Notes: generated from the sequence alone by a model not told the origin. Counted from the stretch's first letter, positions 1-9,686 are shown. The stretch: DNA of 64,000 nucleotides from Streptomyces sp. NBC_01707 (GCF_041438805.1 NZ_CP109190.1:6448001-6512000); one strand, 5' to 3'. Made by a program: numbers and translations.

Positions 1-408
1 GACGAGCAGAAACTGACGGTCCTGACGGACGAGGACGAGGAGATCCCGTACGACTTCGACGAGCTGGACGAGCTGGCCCACGCGTACGCGATGACGATTC
101 ACCGTTCCCAGGGCAGCGAGTACCCGGCCGTCGTCGTCCCCGTCACGAAGAGCGCCTGGATGATGCTCCAGCGAAACCTGCTGTACACGGCCGTGACGAG
201 GGCCAAGAAGCTCGTCGTGTTGGTCGGCTCACGGCAGGCGATCGGCCAGGCGGTCCGGACAGTTTCCGCAGGCAGGCGCTGTACGGCGCTGGATTACCGG
301 CTGCGTGGTGGCTCCGGCGGAGGATCCCCCGAAAAAATGATCGATCAAATCGGTGGGAAACATCACGGAGGCCTTCCGGAACCGGAGTCAAGGGGGCAGG
401 ATGAGTAA
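1..408 (+). CDS. RecD-like DNA helicase, C-terminal end (partial)
   Basis: The frame is open from the first base of the window, so only the last 135 residues are present. They carry two SF1 helicase hallmarks: TIHRSQGSEYPAVV (motif V region, the UvrD/RecD C-terminal fold) and LLYTAVTRAKK (motif VI, with the arginine finger). This pair is typical of ATP-dependent RecD2-type 5'-3' helicases, which act in DNA repair. The tail after the helicase fold is Gly/Pro-rich and poorly conserved. The gene is followed on the same strand by citrate synthase, the neighbour order I remember from S. coelicolor. The family call is firm; RecD2 against another SF1B member rests on this fragment alone. Confidence 0.85.
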   Translation, partial: DEQKLTVLTDEDEEIPYDFDELDELAHAYAMTIHRSQGSEYPAVVVPVTKSAWMMLQRNLLYTAVTRAKKLVVLVGSRQAIGQAVRTVSAGRRCTALDYRLRGGSGGGSPEKMIDQIGGKHHGGLPEPESRGQDE

Positions 409-537
409 GTTCGCGGCACTGAGTGCCGTGAGTAGGTCCAATGGACGACCCCGAGTGCACTCTCCTGAGCCAAATGGGGGAGGGTGGAGACAGTCAGGGA
501 ACCTCGAAGAAGAGGCACTACGTCGGTGAGGGATGAC

Positions 538-1827
538 GTGAGCGACAACTCTGTAGTACTGCGGTACGGCGATGACGAGTACACCTACCCGGTGATCGAC
601 AGCACCGTCGGCGACAAGGGCTTCGACATCGGGAAGCTCCGGGCGAATACCGGCCTGGTGACGCTGGACAGCGGATACGGCAACACCGCCGCCTATAAAT
701 CCGCCATCACCTATCTCGACGGTGAGCAGGGCATCCTGCGGTACCGCGGCTATCCCATCGAGCAGCTCGCCGAGCACTCGTCGTTCCTCGAGGTCGCGTA
801 CACCCTCATCAACGGCGAGCTTCCCAAGGTCGACGAGCTGTCGACCTTCAAGAACGAGATCACCCAGCACACGCTGCTGCACGAGGACGTCAAGCGGTTC
901 TTCGACGGCTTCCCGCGCGACGCGCACCCGATGGCCATGCTGTCCTCGGTCGTCAGCGCGCTGTCCACGTTCTACCAGGACAGCCACAACCCGTTCGACG
1001 AGGAGCAGCGTCACCTCTCGACGATCCGTCTGCTGGCCAAGCTGCCGACGATCGCCGCGTACGCGTACAAGAAGTCGATCGGGCACCCCTTCGTCTACCC
1101 GCGCAACGACCTCGGGTACGTCGAGAACTTCCTGCGCATGACCTTCTCGGTCCCCGCCCAGGAGTACGAGCTGGACCCGGTCGTCGTCTCCGCGCTCGAC
1201 AAGCTGCTCATCCTGCACGCGGACCACGAGCAGAACTGTTCGACCTCCACCGTGCGCCTGGTCGGCTCCTCGCAGGCGAACATGTTCGCCTCGATCTCCG
1301 CCGGCATCTCGGCGCTGTGGGGCCCGCTGCACGGTGGCGCCAACCAGTCGGTGCTGGAGATGCTCGAGGGCATTCAGGCCAACGGCGGCGATGTCGACTC
1401 CTTCATCCGCAAGGTGAAGAACAAGGAGGACGGCGTCCGGCTGATGGGCTTCGGCCACCGCGTCTACAAGTCCTTCGACCCGCGCGCCAAGATCATCAAG
1501 GCCGCGGCCCACGACGTGCTGTCGGCGCTCGGCAAGTCCGACGAGCTGCTCGACATCGCGCTCAAGCTGGAGGAGCACGCGCTCTCCGACGAGTACTTCG
1601 TCTCGCGCAACCTCTACCCCAACGTGGACTTCTACACCGGTCTGATCTACCGGGCCATGGGCTTCCCGACCGAGATGTTCACCGTGCTCTTCGCGCTCGG
1701 CCGGCTCCCCGGCTGGATCGCCCAGTGGCACGAGATGATCAAGGAGCCGGGTTCCCGCATCGGCCGCCCGCGCCAGATCTACACCGGTGAGGTCCTGCGC
1801 GACTTCGTCCCGGTCGAGGGTCGCTGA
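538..1827 (+). CDS. gltA: Citrate synthase
   Basis: Encodes 429 residues, the usual length for a type II citrate synthase, which condenses oxaloacetate with acetyl-CoA at the entry of the TCA cycle in the cytoplasm. The active-site blocks are visible: LHGGAN (His near residue 265), GFGHRVYK (second catalytic His) and NVDFYTG (catalytic Asp). GTG at 538 is preferred because a GAGGG ribosome site lies just upstream and the protein then begins SDNSVVLRYGD, the common Streptomyces N terminus. In-frame GTGs at 484 and 526 would only add an Arg-rich leader. It is a single-gene unit followed by a 500-bp gap with hairpins. Confidence 0.95.
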   Translation: MSDNSVVLRYGDDEYTYPVIDSTVGDKGFDIGKLRANTGLVTLDSGYGNTAAYKSAITYLDGEQGILRYRGYPIEQLAEHSSFLEVAYTLINGELPKVDELSTFKNEITQHTLLHEDVKRFFDGFPRDAHPMAMLSSVVSALSTFYQDSHNPFDEEQRHLSTIRLLAKLPTIAAYAYKKSIGHPFVYPRNDLGYVENFLRMTFSVPAQEYELDPVVVSALDKLLILHADHEQNCSTSTVRLVGSSQANMFASISAGISALWGPLHGGANQSVLEMLEGIQANGGDVDSFIRKVKNKEDGVRLMGFGHRVYKSFDPRAKIIKAAAHDVLSALGKSDELLDIALKLEEHALSDEYFVSRNLYPNVDFYTGLIYRAMGFPTEMFTVLFALGRLPGWIAQWHEMIKEPGSRIGRPRQIYTGEVLRDFVPVEGR

Positions 1828-2335
1828 GCTTCGTAGCGCCCCGGTACCACCCCGGCCTCGGCGGCCGGTTGCCTTCGCCCCGCGTACCGCGCTTCGCACA
1901 GAGCGCGGTGTCCGGGGCGATTTGCTTGCCCGGGCAGCGCGCCTGCCCCGGTCCGGCGGGCATCCGTACAGAATGCGAGAAGCGCCCCGCCATCGATCCC
2001 CCCACGGGTCGACAGCGAGGCGCTTCCCATATCCCGGAGCGGATTCCCCCCACGGGATCCGGCCGGGCGTCTGCGGGAGCCGAAGCTCCTGGGTGTTCCT
2101 CGTACCACTGCGCTGTACCGCTCTGTTCCTCATGGCGGTCCGCCGGGGTACGTACGCACGGGAGGGCCGCTCAAAGCTCCCCGGTGCACGTGCCCCGGCC
2201 AACGCTTGCCTGAAGCGTCCCCCAAGACGCTTCGCTGGACGTCCCCCAAGACATCCTTGGCATCGCACTCTAAGACTCTCGAACCTGCTGAATGGTTACC
2301 CCAAAACCAATGTGATCTAAATCTCTTTGTGGAAA
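1828..2335. other. Intergenic region with several hairpins, no gene seen
   Basis: This is the gap between the convergent citrate synthase and copA genes. Reading frames here have no codon bias or RBS that I trust. Three inverted repeats are visible: CCGGGCAG against CTGCCCCGG at 1930-1951 (tight loop, a plausible gltA terminator), GAAGCGCC against GGCGCTTC at 1979-2026 (32-nt loop), and a perfect GAAGCGTC/GACGCTTC stem with a 6-nt loop at 2212-2233. The last one shares the short segment CGTCCCCCAAGAC with 2240-2252. The final 60 bases next to the copA stop are unusually AT-rich. Confidence 0.5.
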
Positions 2336-4744
2336 TCATGTGAAGGAGCGCAGTCGCAGGCTGTTCGTCACGACGAAGACCGATGAGAACGCCATCGCCG
2401 CTCCAGCAATCATAGGGTTGAGCAGGCCAAATGAGGCAAGGGGTAGGGCGACCACGTTGTAGCCGAAGGCCCAGAAGAGGTTGCCCTTGATGGTGGCCAG
2501 TGTCCGCCGCGAGAGTCGGATGGCATCGGCGGCCACCTTCAGATCTCCACGAACGAGGGTGAGGTCGCTCGCCTCGATCGCCGCGTCCGTACCGGTACCC
2601 ATCGCCAGCCCGAGATCCGCCGTGGCGAGGGCGGCGGCGTCGTTGACGCCGTCGCCGACCATCGCGACCGAGCGGCCCTCGGCCTGCAGCCGCTCGATGA
2701 CGTTCACCTTGTCCTCGGGCAGCACCTCGGCGTAGACCTCGTCGATGGAGACGGCACGGGCCACGCTGTCCGCCACGGTCCGGTTGTCGCCGGTCAGCAG
2801 CACCGGCCGCAGGCCGAGAGCGCGCAGGTCGGCCACTGCTGCCGCGCTGGAGTCCTTGATCGCGTCGGCGACCCCGAGGACACCGCGCGCCTCACCGTCC
2901 CAGGCGACGACGACGGCCGTACGCCCCCGATCCGCCGCGTCCGCGAGGGCGTCGGAGAGTGCCTCGGGGACGCCGATTCCGGCGTCGGTGAGGAGCTTGG
3001 GGCGCCCGACGAGGACCTGATGGCCGTCGACGGTGCCGCGCACCCCGAGGCCGGGGAGGTTGGCGAAGTCCTCGGGGACGGGGAGTGCTGTTCCGGTTCG
3101 GTCGCGGGCGCCGGTGGCGACTGCTCGGGCGATGGGGTGTTCGGAGGCGTGTTCCAGGGCGCCGGCCAGGCGCAGGACCTGTGTGGTGTCGGTGTCGGCC
3201 GTGGCGTGGACGTCCTGGAGGGTCATCCGGCCGGTCGTGACGGTGCCGGTCTTGTCCAGGACGATCGTGTCGATACGGCGGGTGGTCTCCAGGACCTCGG
3301 GTCCCTTGATCAGGATGCCGAGCTGTGCGCCGCGGCCGGTGCCGACCATGAGGGCGGTGGGCGTGGCGAGGCCGAGGGCGCAGGGGCAGGCGATGATCAG
3401 TACGGCGACGGCTGCGGTGAAGGAGGCCGTCACGTCGGAAGTGAGGAGCAGCCAGACGACCAGGGTGACCAGTGCGATCAGCAGGACGACCGGCACGAAC
3501 ACCGCAGAGATCCGGTCGGCGAGCCGCTGGGCCGCCGCCTTGCCGTTCTGTGCGTCCTCGACGAGCCTGGCCATCCGTGCCAGCTGGGTGTCGGCACCGA
3601 TCCGGGTCGCCTCGACGACGAGCCGGCCGCCCGCGTTGAGCGTGGCACCGGTGACGGCGTCACCGACTCCGACATCGACCGGGACCGACTCGCCGGTGAG
3701 CATCGACGCGTCCACCGCCGAGACGCCCTCGACGACGGCGCCGTCGGTCGCGATCTTCTCGCCGGGACGGACGACGAAACGGTCCCCGACGGTCAGCCGG
3801 TGGACGGGGATGCGCACCTCCGTACCGCCCTGGAGGACGGCGACGTCCCTGGCCCCGAGATGCATCAGCGCGCGGAGGGCGGAACCGGCCTTCCGCTTGG
3901 ACTTCGCCTCCAGATAGCGGCCCAGCAGGATGAAGGTGATGACCCCGGCGGCGACCTCCAGATAGATCGTCGAGGAGCCCTCGGCGCGCGAGACGGTGAA
4001 GTCGAAGCCGTGCCGCATCCCCGTCATACCGGCGTCGCCGAAGAACAGCGCCCAGAGCGACCAGCCGAAGGCGGCAAGGGTTCCCATCGAGACAAGGGTG
4101 TCCATGGTGGCGGCGCCGTGCCGGAGATTGGTCCAGCCGGCGCGGTGGAAGGGCAGGCCGCCCCAGACGACCACGGGGGCGGCGAGGGTGAGGGAGAGCC
4201 ACTGCCAGTTGTCGAACTGGAGGGCGGGGACCATGGCCAGGAGGACGACGGGGGCGGCGAGGACGGCCGAGACGACGAGGCGCTGACGCAGGGCGGCGAG
4301 GGTGTCGGCGGCGTCGGTGTCCGCGACGTCCGCAGTGTCCGCGGGGCGGGCGAGGGGTGTGGCGTCCACCGCCGGGTCGTCGGTGTCCGCGGCTTCGGTG
4401 ACCGCCTTTTCGGTGGGGCGCGCGTCGTCGGCCCGAGGCGTCCGCTCGGTCGCGGGCGGCGGTACGGGCGAGGGGAGTGGGGGCGTCGGTGCGGGCCGCC
4501 GCAACGGCTGGGCCGTGTAGCCGGTCTTCTCGACGGTGGCGATCACGTCGTCGAGCCGGGTGCCGGCACCGAACTCGACGCGGGCCTTCTCGGTCGCGTA
4601 ATTGACGGTGGCGGTGACGCCGTCCATCCGGTTGAGCTTCTTCTCGATGCGGGCCGCGCACGAGGCGCAGGTCATCCCACCGATCACGAGCTCGGCCTCC
4701 GAACTCGCGGCTGCCGGGGCCTCGGCCTCTGTTGCGCTGTACAT
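2336..4744 (-). CDS. copA: Copper-translocating P1B-type ATPase
   Basis: A membrane pump of 802 residues that exports Cu(I) at the cost of ATP. In order: one N-terminal heavy-metal domain with GMTCASCA (about residues 20-85), a long Pro/Ala/Asp-rich linker (about 90-150) that is probably disordered, membrane helices, the actuator loop with TGES, the transmembrane CPC metal site in [11 protein letters not shown] (about 450), the phosphorylated Asp in DKTGTVTTG (about 494), the HP motif in SEHPIA, and [10 protein letters not shown] near 695. CPC plus a CxxC domain points to Cu(I) rather than Zn or Co. It lies 148 bp after copZ on the same strand, so both are probably driven from the CsoR-type box upstream of copZ. 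Confidence 0.96.
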   Translation of the reverse strand: MYSATEAEAPAAASSEAELVIGGMTCASCAARIEKKLNRMDGVTATVNYATEKARVEFGAGTRLDDVIATVEKTGYTAQPLRRPAPTPPLPSPVPPPATERTPRADDARPTEKAVTEAADTDDPAVDATPLARPADTADVADTDAADTLAALRQRLVVSAVLAAPVVLLAMVPALQFDNWQWLSLTLAAPVVVWGGLPFHRAGWTNLRHGAATMDTLVSMGTLAAFGWSLWALFFGDAGMTGMRHGFDFTVSRAEGSSTIYLEVAAGVITFILLGRYLEAKSKRKAGSALRALMHLGARDVAVLQGGTEVRIPVHRLTVGDRFVVRPGEKIATDGAVVEGVSAVDASMLTGESVPVDVGVGDAVTGATLNAGGRLVVEATRIGADTQLARMARLVEDAQNGKAAAQRLADRISAVFVPVVLLIALVTLVVWLLLTSDVTASFTAAVAVLIIACPCALGLATPTALMVGTGRGAQLGILIKGPEVLETTRRIDTIVLDKTGTVTTGRMTLQDVHATADTDTTQVLRLAGALEHASEHPIARAVATGARDRTGTALPVPEDFANLPGLGVRGTVDGHQVLVGRPKLLTDAGIGVPEALSDALADAADRGRTAVVVAWDGEARGVLGVADAIKDSSAAAVADLRALGLRPVLLTGDNRTVADSVARAVSIDEVYAEVLPEDKVNVIERLQAEGRSVAMVGDGVNDAAALATADLGLAMGTGTDAAIEASDLTLVRGDLKVAADAIRLSRRTLATIKGNLFWAFGYNVVALPLASFGLLNPMIAGAAMAFSSVFVVTNSLRLRSFT

Positions 4745-4892
4745 GTCCGAACTCCTGAAATGCCGACCGGGCCGTGCCTGCCAGTATCTGCTGGTCGGTC
4801 CGGCCCGGCGGCAAAGGGGTGGTGCGGGTGGTGCGAAAGGTGCGCAGTTGCGCGGGTTTGTGCAGGAGTGTCGAGGTGGGCCGGGACCGTAT

Positions 4893-5201
4893 TCAGGCCT
4901 GGCCGACGAGTACGTAACCCGCCTCGTCGACCGCGGCGCGCACGGCGCCCTCGGTCAGGGGCGTCTCGGAGACCACGGTCACCTGGCCGGTGGCGGCCAC
5001 GGCCTTCACCGAGGTGACGCCCTCGATGCCGGAGATCTCCTCGGAGACGGCGCCTTCGCAGTGCCCGCAGGTCATGCCGGTCACCTGGTAGACGGTGGTG
5101 ACCCGGCCCGTCGTGGCCTCGGCGGCCGTACCGTCGTGGCAGGAGCCGCTCGGCGAGCAGCAGGAGCCGGTGGCCTGGGTGAGCTGGATCTCGGCGGTCA
5201 T
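4893..5201 (-). CDS. copZ: Copper chaperone, heavy-metal-associated domain protein
   Basis: Encodes 102 residues. The core is a single HMA fold with [11 protein letters not shown] (the CxxC Cu(I)-binding loop, about residues 42-52) and the usual beta-alpha-beta pattern up to GYVLVG at the end. Unlike the shortest CopZ proteins it has an N-terminal extension containing CC and a third Cys within about 25 residues, which could be an extra metal site. The ATG at 5201 is chosen because GAGGAG sits 6 nt upstream; a longer frame from 5279 would run into the operator region. It should carry Cu(I) to CopA, which follows on the same strand. Confidence 0.92.
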   Translation of the reverse strand: MTAEIQLTQATGSCCSPSGSCHDGTAAEATTGRVTTVYQVTGMTCGHCEGAVSEEISGIEGVTSVKAVAATGQVTVVSETPLTEGAVRAAVDEAGYVLVGQA

Positions 5202-5284
5202 GGTGTTCTCCTCTTCGACGCGTACGTCTCGGTGTGACGCCAGGGGCTCCCGGGAATGCTGGTGCACCCCAACACTCATACTTT

Positions 5285-5301
5285 ATACCCCTAGGGGGTA
5301 T
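5285..5301. promoter_or_regulatory. CsoR-type copper operator
   Basis: The sequence ATACCCCTAGGGGGTAT is a G-tract palindrome of the form bound by copper-sensing CsoR repressors of actinobacteria. Its centre is about 92 bp upstream of the copZ start, in the gap between copZ and the divergent dehydrogenase gene. Known biology: apo-CsoR represses and Cu(I) releases it. The sequence and its position in front of copZ-copA are direct observations; the regulator gene itself is not in this window. Confidence 0.85.
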
Positions 5302-5515
5302 GAATGCGAGGCGGGGCGCGCTTTCGGCGATTGGTGTGGGCCATCCGGCGGAATCCGGAAGGATCCGCCCGTCGCATCGCCGACCGGCTCCGATGCGACG
5401 GGCGGCCCACAAGATCACCGCCGGGGCGTAGATTCGGCGACCCGATGGCCGGCCCGGTGGGCGGTCCGATGGAAGGCCGGGCGACGGCCGGTGGGTGCGA
5501 CGAGAGGCGGGGCCG

Positions 5516-6562
5516 ATGCGGGCTGTGGTGTTCGAGGAGTTCGGGAAGATCGCCGGGGTGCGGGACGTGCCGGATCCAGTCCCCTCCGACCAGGGCGTCG
5601 TGGTCCGCGTAGAGGCGACCGGGCTGTGCCGCAGCGACTGGCACGGCTGGATGGGGCACGACCCCGACATCACCCTGCCGCATGTGCCCGGTCATGAACT
5701 CGCCGGTGTGGTCGAGGCGGTCGGGAGCACAGTCGTCAACTGGCGGCCGGGCGACCGCGTCACCGTTCCGTTCGTCTGTGCCTGTGGCCGCTGCTCCGCC
5801 TGTGCGGCCGGGGCCCAGCAGGTCTGCGAGCGGCAGACCCAGCCCGGTTTCACCCACTGGGGGTCCTTCGCCCAGTACGTGGCGCTGGAACAGGCCGACG
5901 TCAATCTGGTCGCCGTGCCCGAGGAGCTGTCGTTCGCGACGGCGGCAGGTCTCGGCTGCCGGTTCGCGACGGCGTTCCGGGCCGTCGTCGGTCAGGGGAG
6001 GGTGGGGCCGGGGGAGTGGGTCGCGGTGCACGGCTGTGGCGGGGTCGGGTTGTCGGCCGTGATGATCGCGGTGGCCTGTGGGGCACGGGTGGTCGCCGTC
6101 GATGTCTCGGCTCGCGCGCTCGAACTGGCGCGGGCCTTCGGGGCGGTGGCGTGCGTGGACGCGTCCGCCCATCCGGGTGGCGCGGGCGAAGCGGTGCGCG
6201 AACTGACGGGCGGCGGTGTCCATCTGTCGCTCGACGCGCTGGGCTCCCCGGTCACCTGCGCCGCCTCGGTCCGGAGCCTGCGGTGGCAGGGCCGCCATGT
6301 ACAGGTGGGTCTGCTGCCCACGGCGGCCGGTGACCCTGTCGTCCCCATGTCGCGGGTGACGGGCCTGGAGCTGGAGATCCTCGGCAGCCATGGAATGGCC
6401 GCACACGACTACCCGCCGATGATGGACATGGTGCGGGCCGGCATCCTGCGCCCGGACCTGCTGGTGACCTCCACCATCGCGCTGGAGGCCGCCCCGGCGG
6501 CGCTCGCCGCGATGGGAACGGGCCCCGGGGCAGGGGTGACGATCATCGAACCGGCGAAGTAG
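5516..6562 (+). CDS. Zinc-dependent medium-chain alcohol dehydrogenase
   Basis: A 348-residue MDR enzyme. Catalytic zinc ligands are in [11 protein letters not shown] (Cys) and PGHELAG (His-Glu). A structural zinc site with four Cys is seen as [17 protein letters not shown]. The NAD(P) site is [13 protein letters not shown] near residue 175. Such enzymes oxidise alcohols or reduce aldehydes in the cytoplasm; the substrate cannot be told. The ATG at 5516 follows a GAGGCGGGG site and gives the normal [10 protein letters not shown] start, preferred over an ATG seven codons upstream. It is transcribed away from copZ. The CsoR-type box lies over 200 bp upstream, so copper control of this gene is not implied. 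Confidence 0.88.
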   Translation: MRAVVFEEFGKIAGVRDVPDPVPSDQGVVVRVEATGLCRSDWHGWMGHDPDITLPHVPGHELAGVVEAVGSTVVNWRPGDRVTVPFVCACGRCSACAAGAQQVCERQTQPGFTHWGSFAQYVALEQADVNLVAVPEELSFATAAGLGCRFATAFRAVVGQGRVGPGEWVAVHGCGGVGLSAVMIAVACGARVVAVDVSARALELARAFGAVACVDASAHPGGAGEAVRELTGGGVHLSLDALGSPVTCAASVRSLRWQGRHVQVGLLPTAAGDPVVPMSRVTGLELEILGSHGMAAHDYPPMMDMVRAGILRPDLLVTSTIALEAAPAALAAMGTGPGAGVTIIEPAK

Positions 6563-6672
6563 CCGCGCCCGCCCGGGCCGGCGAGGACGGAGGCCCCGTA
6601 CGACGTCGGCGGATCACGGAGGCCGATCGCCGGACGGGGCCGGAACGGAAACGGGGCTGCAAGGAGGAGGTG

Positions 6673-6870
6673 TCAGTCCCTGCGGCCCCGATTGCCCGGG
6701 CGTGACGCGACCCAGGCGCGGACGGTGTCCGCGTACCAGTAGGGCTTACCGCCCTCCACGTGGTCCGGCGCCGGCAGCAGCCCGTGTTTGCGGTACGAGC
6801 GGACGGTGTCCGGCTGCACCCGGATGTGCGCTGCAATGTCCTTGTAGGACCAGAGCCTTCTGTCCGTCAT
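6673..6870 (-). CDS. Small MerR/excisionase-type helix-turn-helix protein
   Basis: A 65-residue protein made almost entirely of a winged helix-turn-helix: YKDIAAHIRVQPDTVRSYRK (helices 2-3) followed by a wing with GKPYWY and the helix VRAWVASRPG. It resembles AlpA/excisionase and BldC-like DNA-binding proteins that bind as small dimers without an effector domain. The ATG at 6870 is preceded by GAGAGG. It stands alone between the dehydrogenase and the secreted protein, and its target cannot be inferred. Confidence 0.8.
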   Translation of the reverse strand: MTDRRLWSYKDIAAHIRVQPDTVRSYRKHGLLPAPDHVEGGKPYWYADTVRAWVASRPGNRGRRD

Positions 6871-7088
6871 AAGTGACACCTCTCTGCACCGCAGCGGCAG
6901 TCGGGGGGCCGTCGGGGGAGCCGCGGTGCGCACGCCGACGATCACTCAGCCTGTGTTCGGTGAACGACGCGGAGTGAGCGGCGGAGAGGGGCTGTCGAGC
7001 GCCTGTGACGGAAGACCCGCGTAACGGAGACATGTGTGACGAGGGGGTGATCTCTGTGACAGAAGGCGTGCATTGGGGTCGAATTCGA

Positions 7089-7472
7089 CTAAGCACTCCA
7101 GAGTGCCGACCAGGTCCGCGGTCCGACCAGGCCGCTCGGAACGAGCGGCGGGTGGTCCGCCTGGAAGTGTTGGACGGCGGCGAGGGTCGTCGGTCCGAAG
7201 GTGCCGTCGACCTCACTCCACGGCAGATAGCGGCGGTTGGCCAGCAGGCACTGCACCTCCGAGGCCCGGTCGCCCTGATCGCCGTAGAGGGTCGGCTCGT
7301 TGCCGAAGTAGAACGCGCAGACCGCGCCGGCGCCGGGCGGTGCGAGCGGCGGTGCAGGCTCCTGCTGGGCGGCCGAGGCGGCCGGGGCTGCGACGAGGGC
7401 GGCGGCCAGGGCGAATGCGGGCAGGGCGGAGGCCCCGGCAGTCCTGTGGGCGCGGAACGCATTTCGGATCAC
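7089..7472 (-). CDS. Secreted peptidoglycan-binding domain protein
   Basis: A 127-residue exported protein. The N terminus has a signal peptide (basic start, hydrophobic ALPAFALAAALVAAPAASA, AxA cleavage). After a short Pro/Ala linker comes a PG_binding_1 fold: VQCLLANRRYLPWSEVDGTFG, a TLAAVQHFQ helix and GLVGPRTWSAL at the end. This fold binds cell-wall peptide; no catalytic domain is attached. GTG at 7472 is selected because GAGGAG lies about 9 nt upstream and the signal peptide then has a normal length. It may act as a wall-localised adaptor or inhibitor, but the role is unknown. Confidence 0.82.
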   Translation of the reverse strand: MIRNAFRAHRTAGASALPAFALAAALVAAPAASAAQQEPAPPLAPPGAGAVCAFYFGNEPTLYGDQGDRASEVQCLLANRRYLPWSEVDGTFGPTTLAAVQHFQADHPPLVPSGLVGPRTWSALWSA

Positions 7473-7557
7473 GGTGAGTTGCTCCTCGATCGGTCGAGGG
7501 GTGCGGTGGGGCCGCACCCTCTTCTCGCCGAGAACAACACCGCAATCCGCCCCCACG

Positions 7558-8508
7558 TCACTTCCCCGGGCGGCTCGGCGTGTCGGGTGACCGCACCGGG
7601 GTGCCGCACGAGCGGAGGAAGTCTCGGGTGCGACGGGCGATCGGCAGCGGCTTCTCGGGCGGGCACGGATACATGTCCTGTTCGACGATCGCGAACAGAT
7701 CGACGTCCAGCCGGCGGGCGGCGTCGAGCACAGGCCCCAGGGCGGGTACGCCGTTCGGTGGTTCGCACATCACCCCGCGCGCCACGGCGGGTCCGAACGG
7801 CACCTCGTCCGTCACGACTTGGGCCAGGATCTCCGGGTCGACCTGCTTGAGGTGCAGATAGCCGATCCGCTCGCCGAAGGTCTCGATCAGCTTGACGCTG
7901 TCACCGCCGCAGTAGGCGTAGTGACCGGTGTCGAGACAGAGGGAGACCAGGTCGGGGTCCGTGGCGTCGAGGAACCGGCTGACGTTCTCCTCGCTGTCGA
8001 CATGGGTGTCCGCATGAGGGTGGACGACGATACGCAGCCCGTACCGGTCCCGTACCTCGCGGCCCAGCCGCTCCGTCTGGGTGGTGAGGTCGCGCCACTG
8101 CTCCGCGGTGAGCGTGCGGTCCTCCAGGACCTCACCGGTCTTGTCGTCGCGCCAGAACGACGGGATGACCACCAGATGCTCGGCGCCCATCGCCCGGGTG
8201 AGCGCCGCGATGTCGGCGACATGCGCCCAGGTCCGGTCCCAGACGGCCGGTCCATGGTGCAATCCGGTAAAGACGGTGCCCGCGGAGACGGTGAGGCCGC
8301 GGCGGCGGGTCTCGTCCGCGAGGCGGGCCGGGTCGGTCGGGAGGTAGCCGTAGGGGCCCAGTTCGATCCATTCGTAACCGGCCTCGGAGACCTCGTCGAG
8401 GAAGCGCTGCCATGGCACCTGCTGGGGATCGTCGGGGAACCAGACCCCCCAGGAGTCGGGTGCCGAGCCGATGCGGATGCGGGCCGGAGCAGATGCTGAA
8501 GAGGTCAT
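7558..8508 (-). CDS. IolE-like sugar phosphate isomerase/epimerase (probable 2-keto-myo-inositol dehydratase)
   Basis: A 316-residue TIM-barrel protein of the AP-endonuclease-2/xylose isomerase superfamily. Metal and substrate residues are visible in strands such as WIELGPYGYLP, VVHPHADTHVD, LCLDTGHYAYCGGD and YLHLKQVD, with an EQD near the C terminus. In inositol catabolism the IolE member of this family dehydrates 2-keto-myo-inositol to the diketone cleaved by IolD. It is divergent from the iol operon with a shared 134-bp promoter region, supporting this role. The ATG at 8508 fits the GGGAG site better than a GTG three codons upstream. Another iol isomerase step (IolH or IolI type) remains possible. 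Confidence 0.8.
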   Translation of the reverse strand: MTSSASAPARIRIGSAPDSWGVWFPDDPQQVPWQRFLDEVSEAGYEWIELGPYGYLPTDPARLADETRRRGLTVSAGTVFTGLHHGPAVWDRTWAHVADIAALTRAMGAEHLVVIPSFWRDDKTGEVLEDRTLTAEQWRDLTTQTERLGREVRDRYGLRIVVHPHADTHVDSEENVSRFLDATDPDLVSLCLDTGHYAYCGGDSVKLIETFGERIGYLHLKQVDPEILAQVVTDEVPFGPAVARGVMCEPPNGVPALGPVLDAARRLDVDLFAIVEQDMYPCPPEKPLPIARRTRDFLRSCGTPVRSPDTPSRPGK

Positions 8509-8558
8509 ATCGCCCACACTCCCGGCCTCGGGAGACGGGTGTCAAGGCTTCGTCCTTA

Positions 8559-8568
8559 TGTCCGGACA
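8559..8568. promoter_or_regulatory. Palindrome TGTCCGGACA in the divergent iol promoter region
   Basis: This perfect 10-bp palindrome lies between the divergent iolE-like gene and iolC, just upstream of the iolC -35 box. It resembles GntR-family operators, and inositol genes in actinobacteria are often repressed by a GntR-type IolR. No such regulator gene is in the window. The site is seen; its use as an operator is inferred. Confidence 0.5.
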
Positions 8569-8573
8569 AAATG

Positions 8574-8603
8574 TTGACAGGCTTCCGGAGAGAGGGCTAG
8601 ACC
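8574..8603 (+). promoter_or_regulatory. Probable sigma70-type promoter of the iolC operon
   Basis: TTGACA at 8574-8579 and TAGACC at 8598-8603 are separated by 18 bp, close to the main vegetative (HrdB-type) promoter pattern of Streptomyces. They lie about 40 bp upstream of the iolC start and directly after the TGTCCGGACA palindrome, so a bound repressor would touch the -35 region. A TTGACA on the other strand (8540-8545) could serve the iolE-like gene, but its -10 is poor. Confidence 0.6.
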
Positions 8604-8642
8604 TGGGGGCAGCCGCTCCGGTCGCCGGTCGAAGGGACGCGT

Positions 8643-9686
8643 ATGCCTGAGATGTACGACGTGATCACCATGGGGCGGATCGGGGTGGACCTCTACCCGC
8701 TCCAGACCGGTCTGCCACTGGCTCAGGTCGACACATTCGGAAAGTTTCTCGGTGGCTCACCGACCAATGTGGCCGTGGCGGCGGCCCGGCTCGGCAGGCG
8801 GACGGCGGTGGTGACGCGCACCGGCCGGGACGCGTTCGGGGACTATCTCCACCAGCAGCTGCGGGAGTTCGGGGTGGACGACCGATGGGTGACGTCGGTC
8901 GACGCCTATCCGACCCCGGTGACCTTCTGTGAGATCTTCCCGCCGGACGACTTCCCGCTCTACTTCTACCGCCGGCCCAAGGCGCCCGACCTGGAGATCC
9001 ACGAAGCGGAACTCGACCTCGACGCGATCCGCGCGGCCCGGGTCTTCTGGATGACGGGCACCGGCCTGTGCGCGGAACCGAGCCGCACGGCCACGTTGGC
9101 GGCGCTGCGCGCCCGGAGCGAGGCCCGGGAGCGGTCCCGCGGTGAGCAGGGACCCGGCCCCGGACCCCTCACGGTCTTCGACCTGGACTGGCGCCCGATG
9201 TTCTGGACCGACGACCCCGGCGCGGACCGCCCCGCCCACCCCACCGCCTCAGCCCGCTACCGCGAGGCCCTTGCGCACGCCACCGTTGCCGTCGGCAATC
9301 TCGACGAGTGCGAGATCGCCACCGGGGAGCGGGAGCCGTACACGGCCGCTCGCGCCCTGCTTGCCGCCGGGGTCGAACTCGCCGTCGTCAAACAGGGCCC
9401 CAAGGGTGTCCTCGCCGTCCACCGCGACGGCACCGTCGCCGACGTCCCGCCCCTGCCCGTCGAGGTCGTCAACGGCCTCGGCGCCGGAGACGCGTTCGGC
9501 GGTGCGCTCTGCCACGGGTTGCTCGCAGGCTGGGAGACCGAGCGTGTCATGCGGTACGCCAACGCCGCCGGTGCCATCGTCGCGTCCCGGCTCGCCTGTT
9601 CGCCGGCCATGCCGTTCCCGTACGAGGTGGAAGAGGCGCTCGTCCGGGGCGCCGTCACCGCCGGTGGACCCGGGGCGGGCTCATGA
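8643..9686 (+). CDS. iolC: 5-dehydro-2-deoxygluconokinase
   Basis: A 347-residue PfkB/ribokinase-family sugar kinase. The N-terminal signature GGSPTNVAVAAARLG binds the substrate sugar. The C-terminal PfkB motif NGLGAGDAFGGAL (about residue 275) holds the catalytic Asp and anion hole. In the pathway it phosphorylates 2-deoxy-5-keto-gluconate to the 6-phosphate. It is the first gene of the iol operon, behind a promoter and palindrome, and overlaps the next gene by an ATGA. The symbol rests on the operon context and normal IolC length. Confidence 0.9.
   Translation: MPEMYDVITMGRIGVDLYPLQTGLPLAQVDTFGKFLGGSPTNVAVAAARLGRRTAVVTRTGRDAFGDYLHQQLREFGVDDRWVTSVDAYPTPVTFCEIFPPDDFPLYFYRRPKAPDLEIHEAELDLDAIRAARVFWMTGTGLCAEPSRTATLAALRARSEARERSRGEQGPGPGPLTVFDLDWRPMFWTDDPGADRPAHPTASARYREALAHATVAVGNLDECEIATGEREPYTAARALLAAGVELAVVKQGPKGVLAVHRDGTVADVPPLPVEVVNGLGAGDAFGGALCHGLLAGWETERVMRYANAAGAIVASRLACSPAMPFPYEVEEALVRGAVTAGGPGAGS

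Noticed and set aside
388..2268. 626-codon open frame on the minus strand across citrate synthase
   Set aside because: It is antisense to a certain gene, is full of Arg/Val/Asp repeats typical of high-GC mirror frames, and has no RBS or domain.
3020..5017. 665-codon open frame on the plus strand across copA and copZ
   Set aside because: Glycine/aspartate-rich mirror frame of the P-type ATPase; all conserved motifs are on the other strand.
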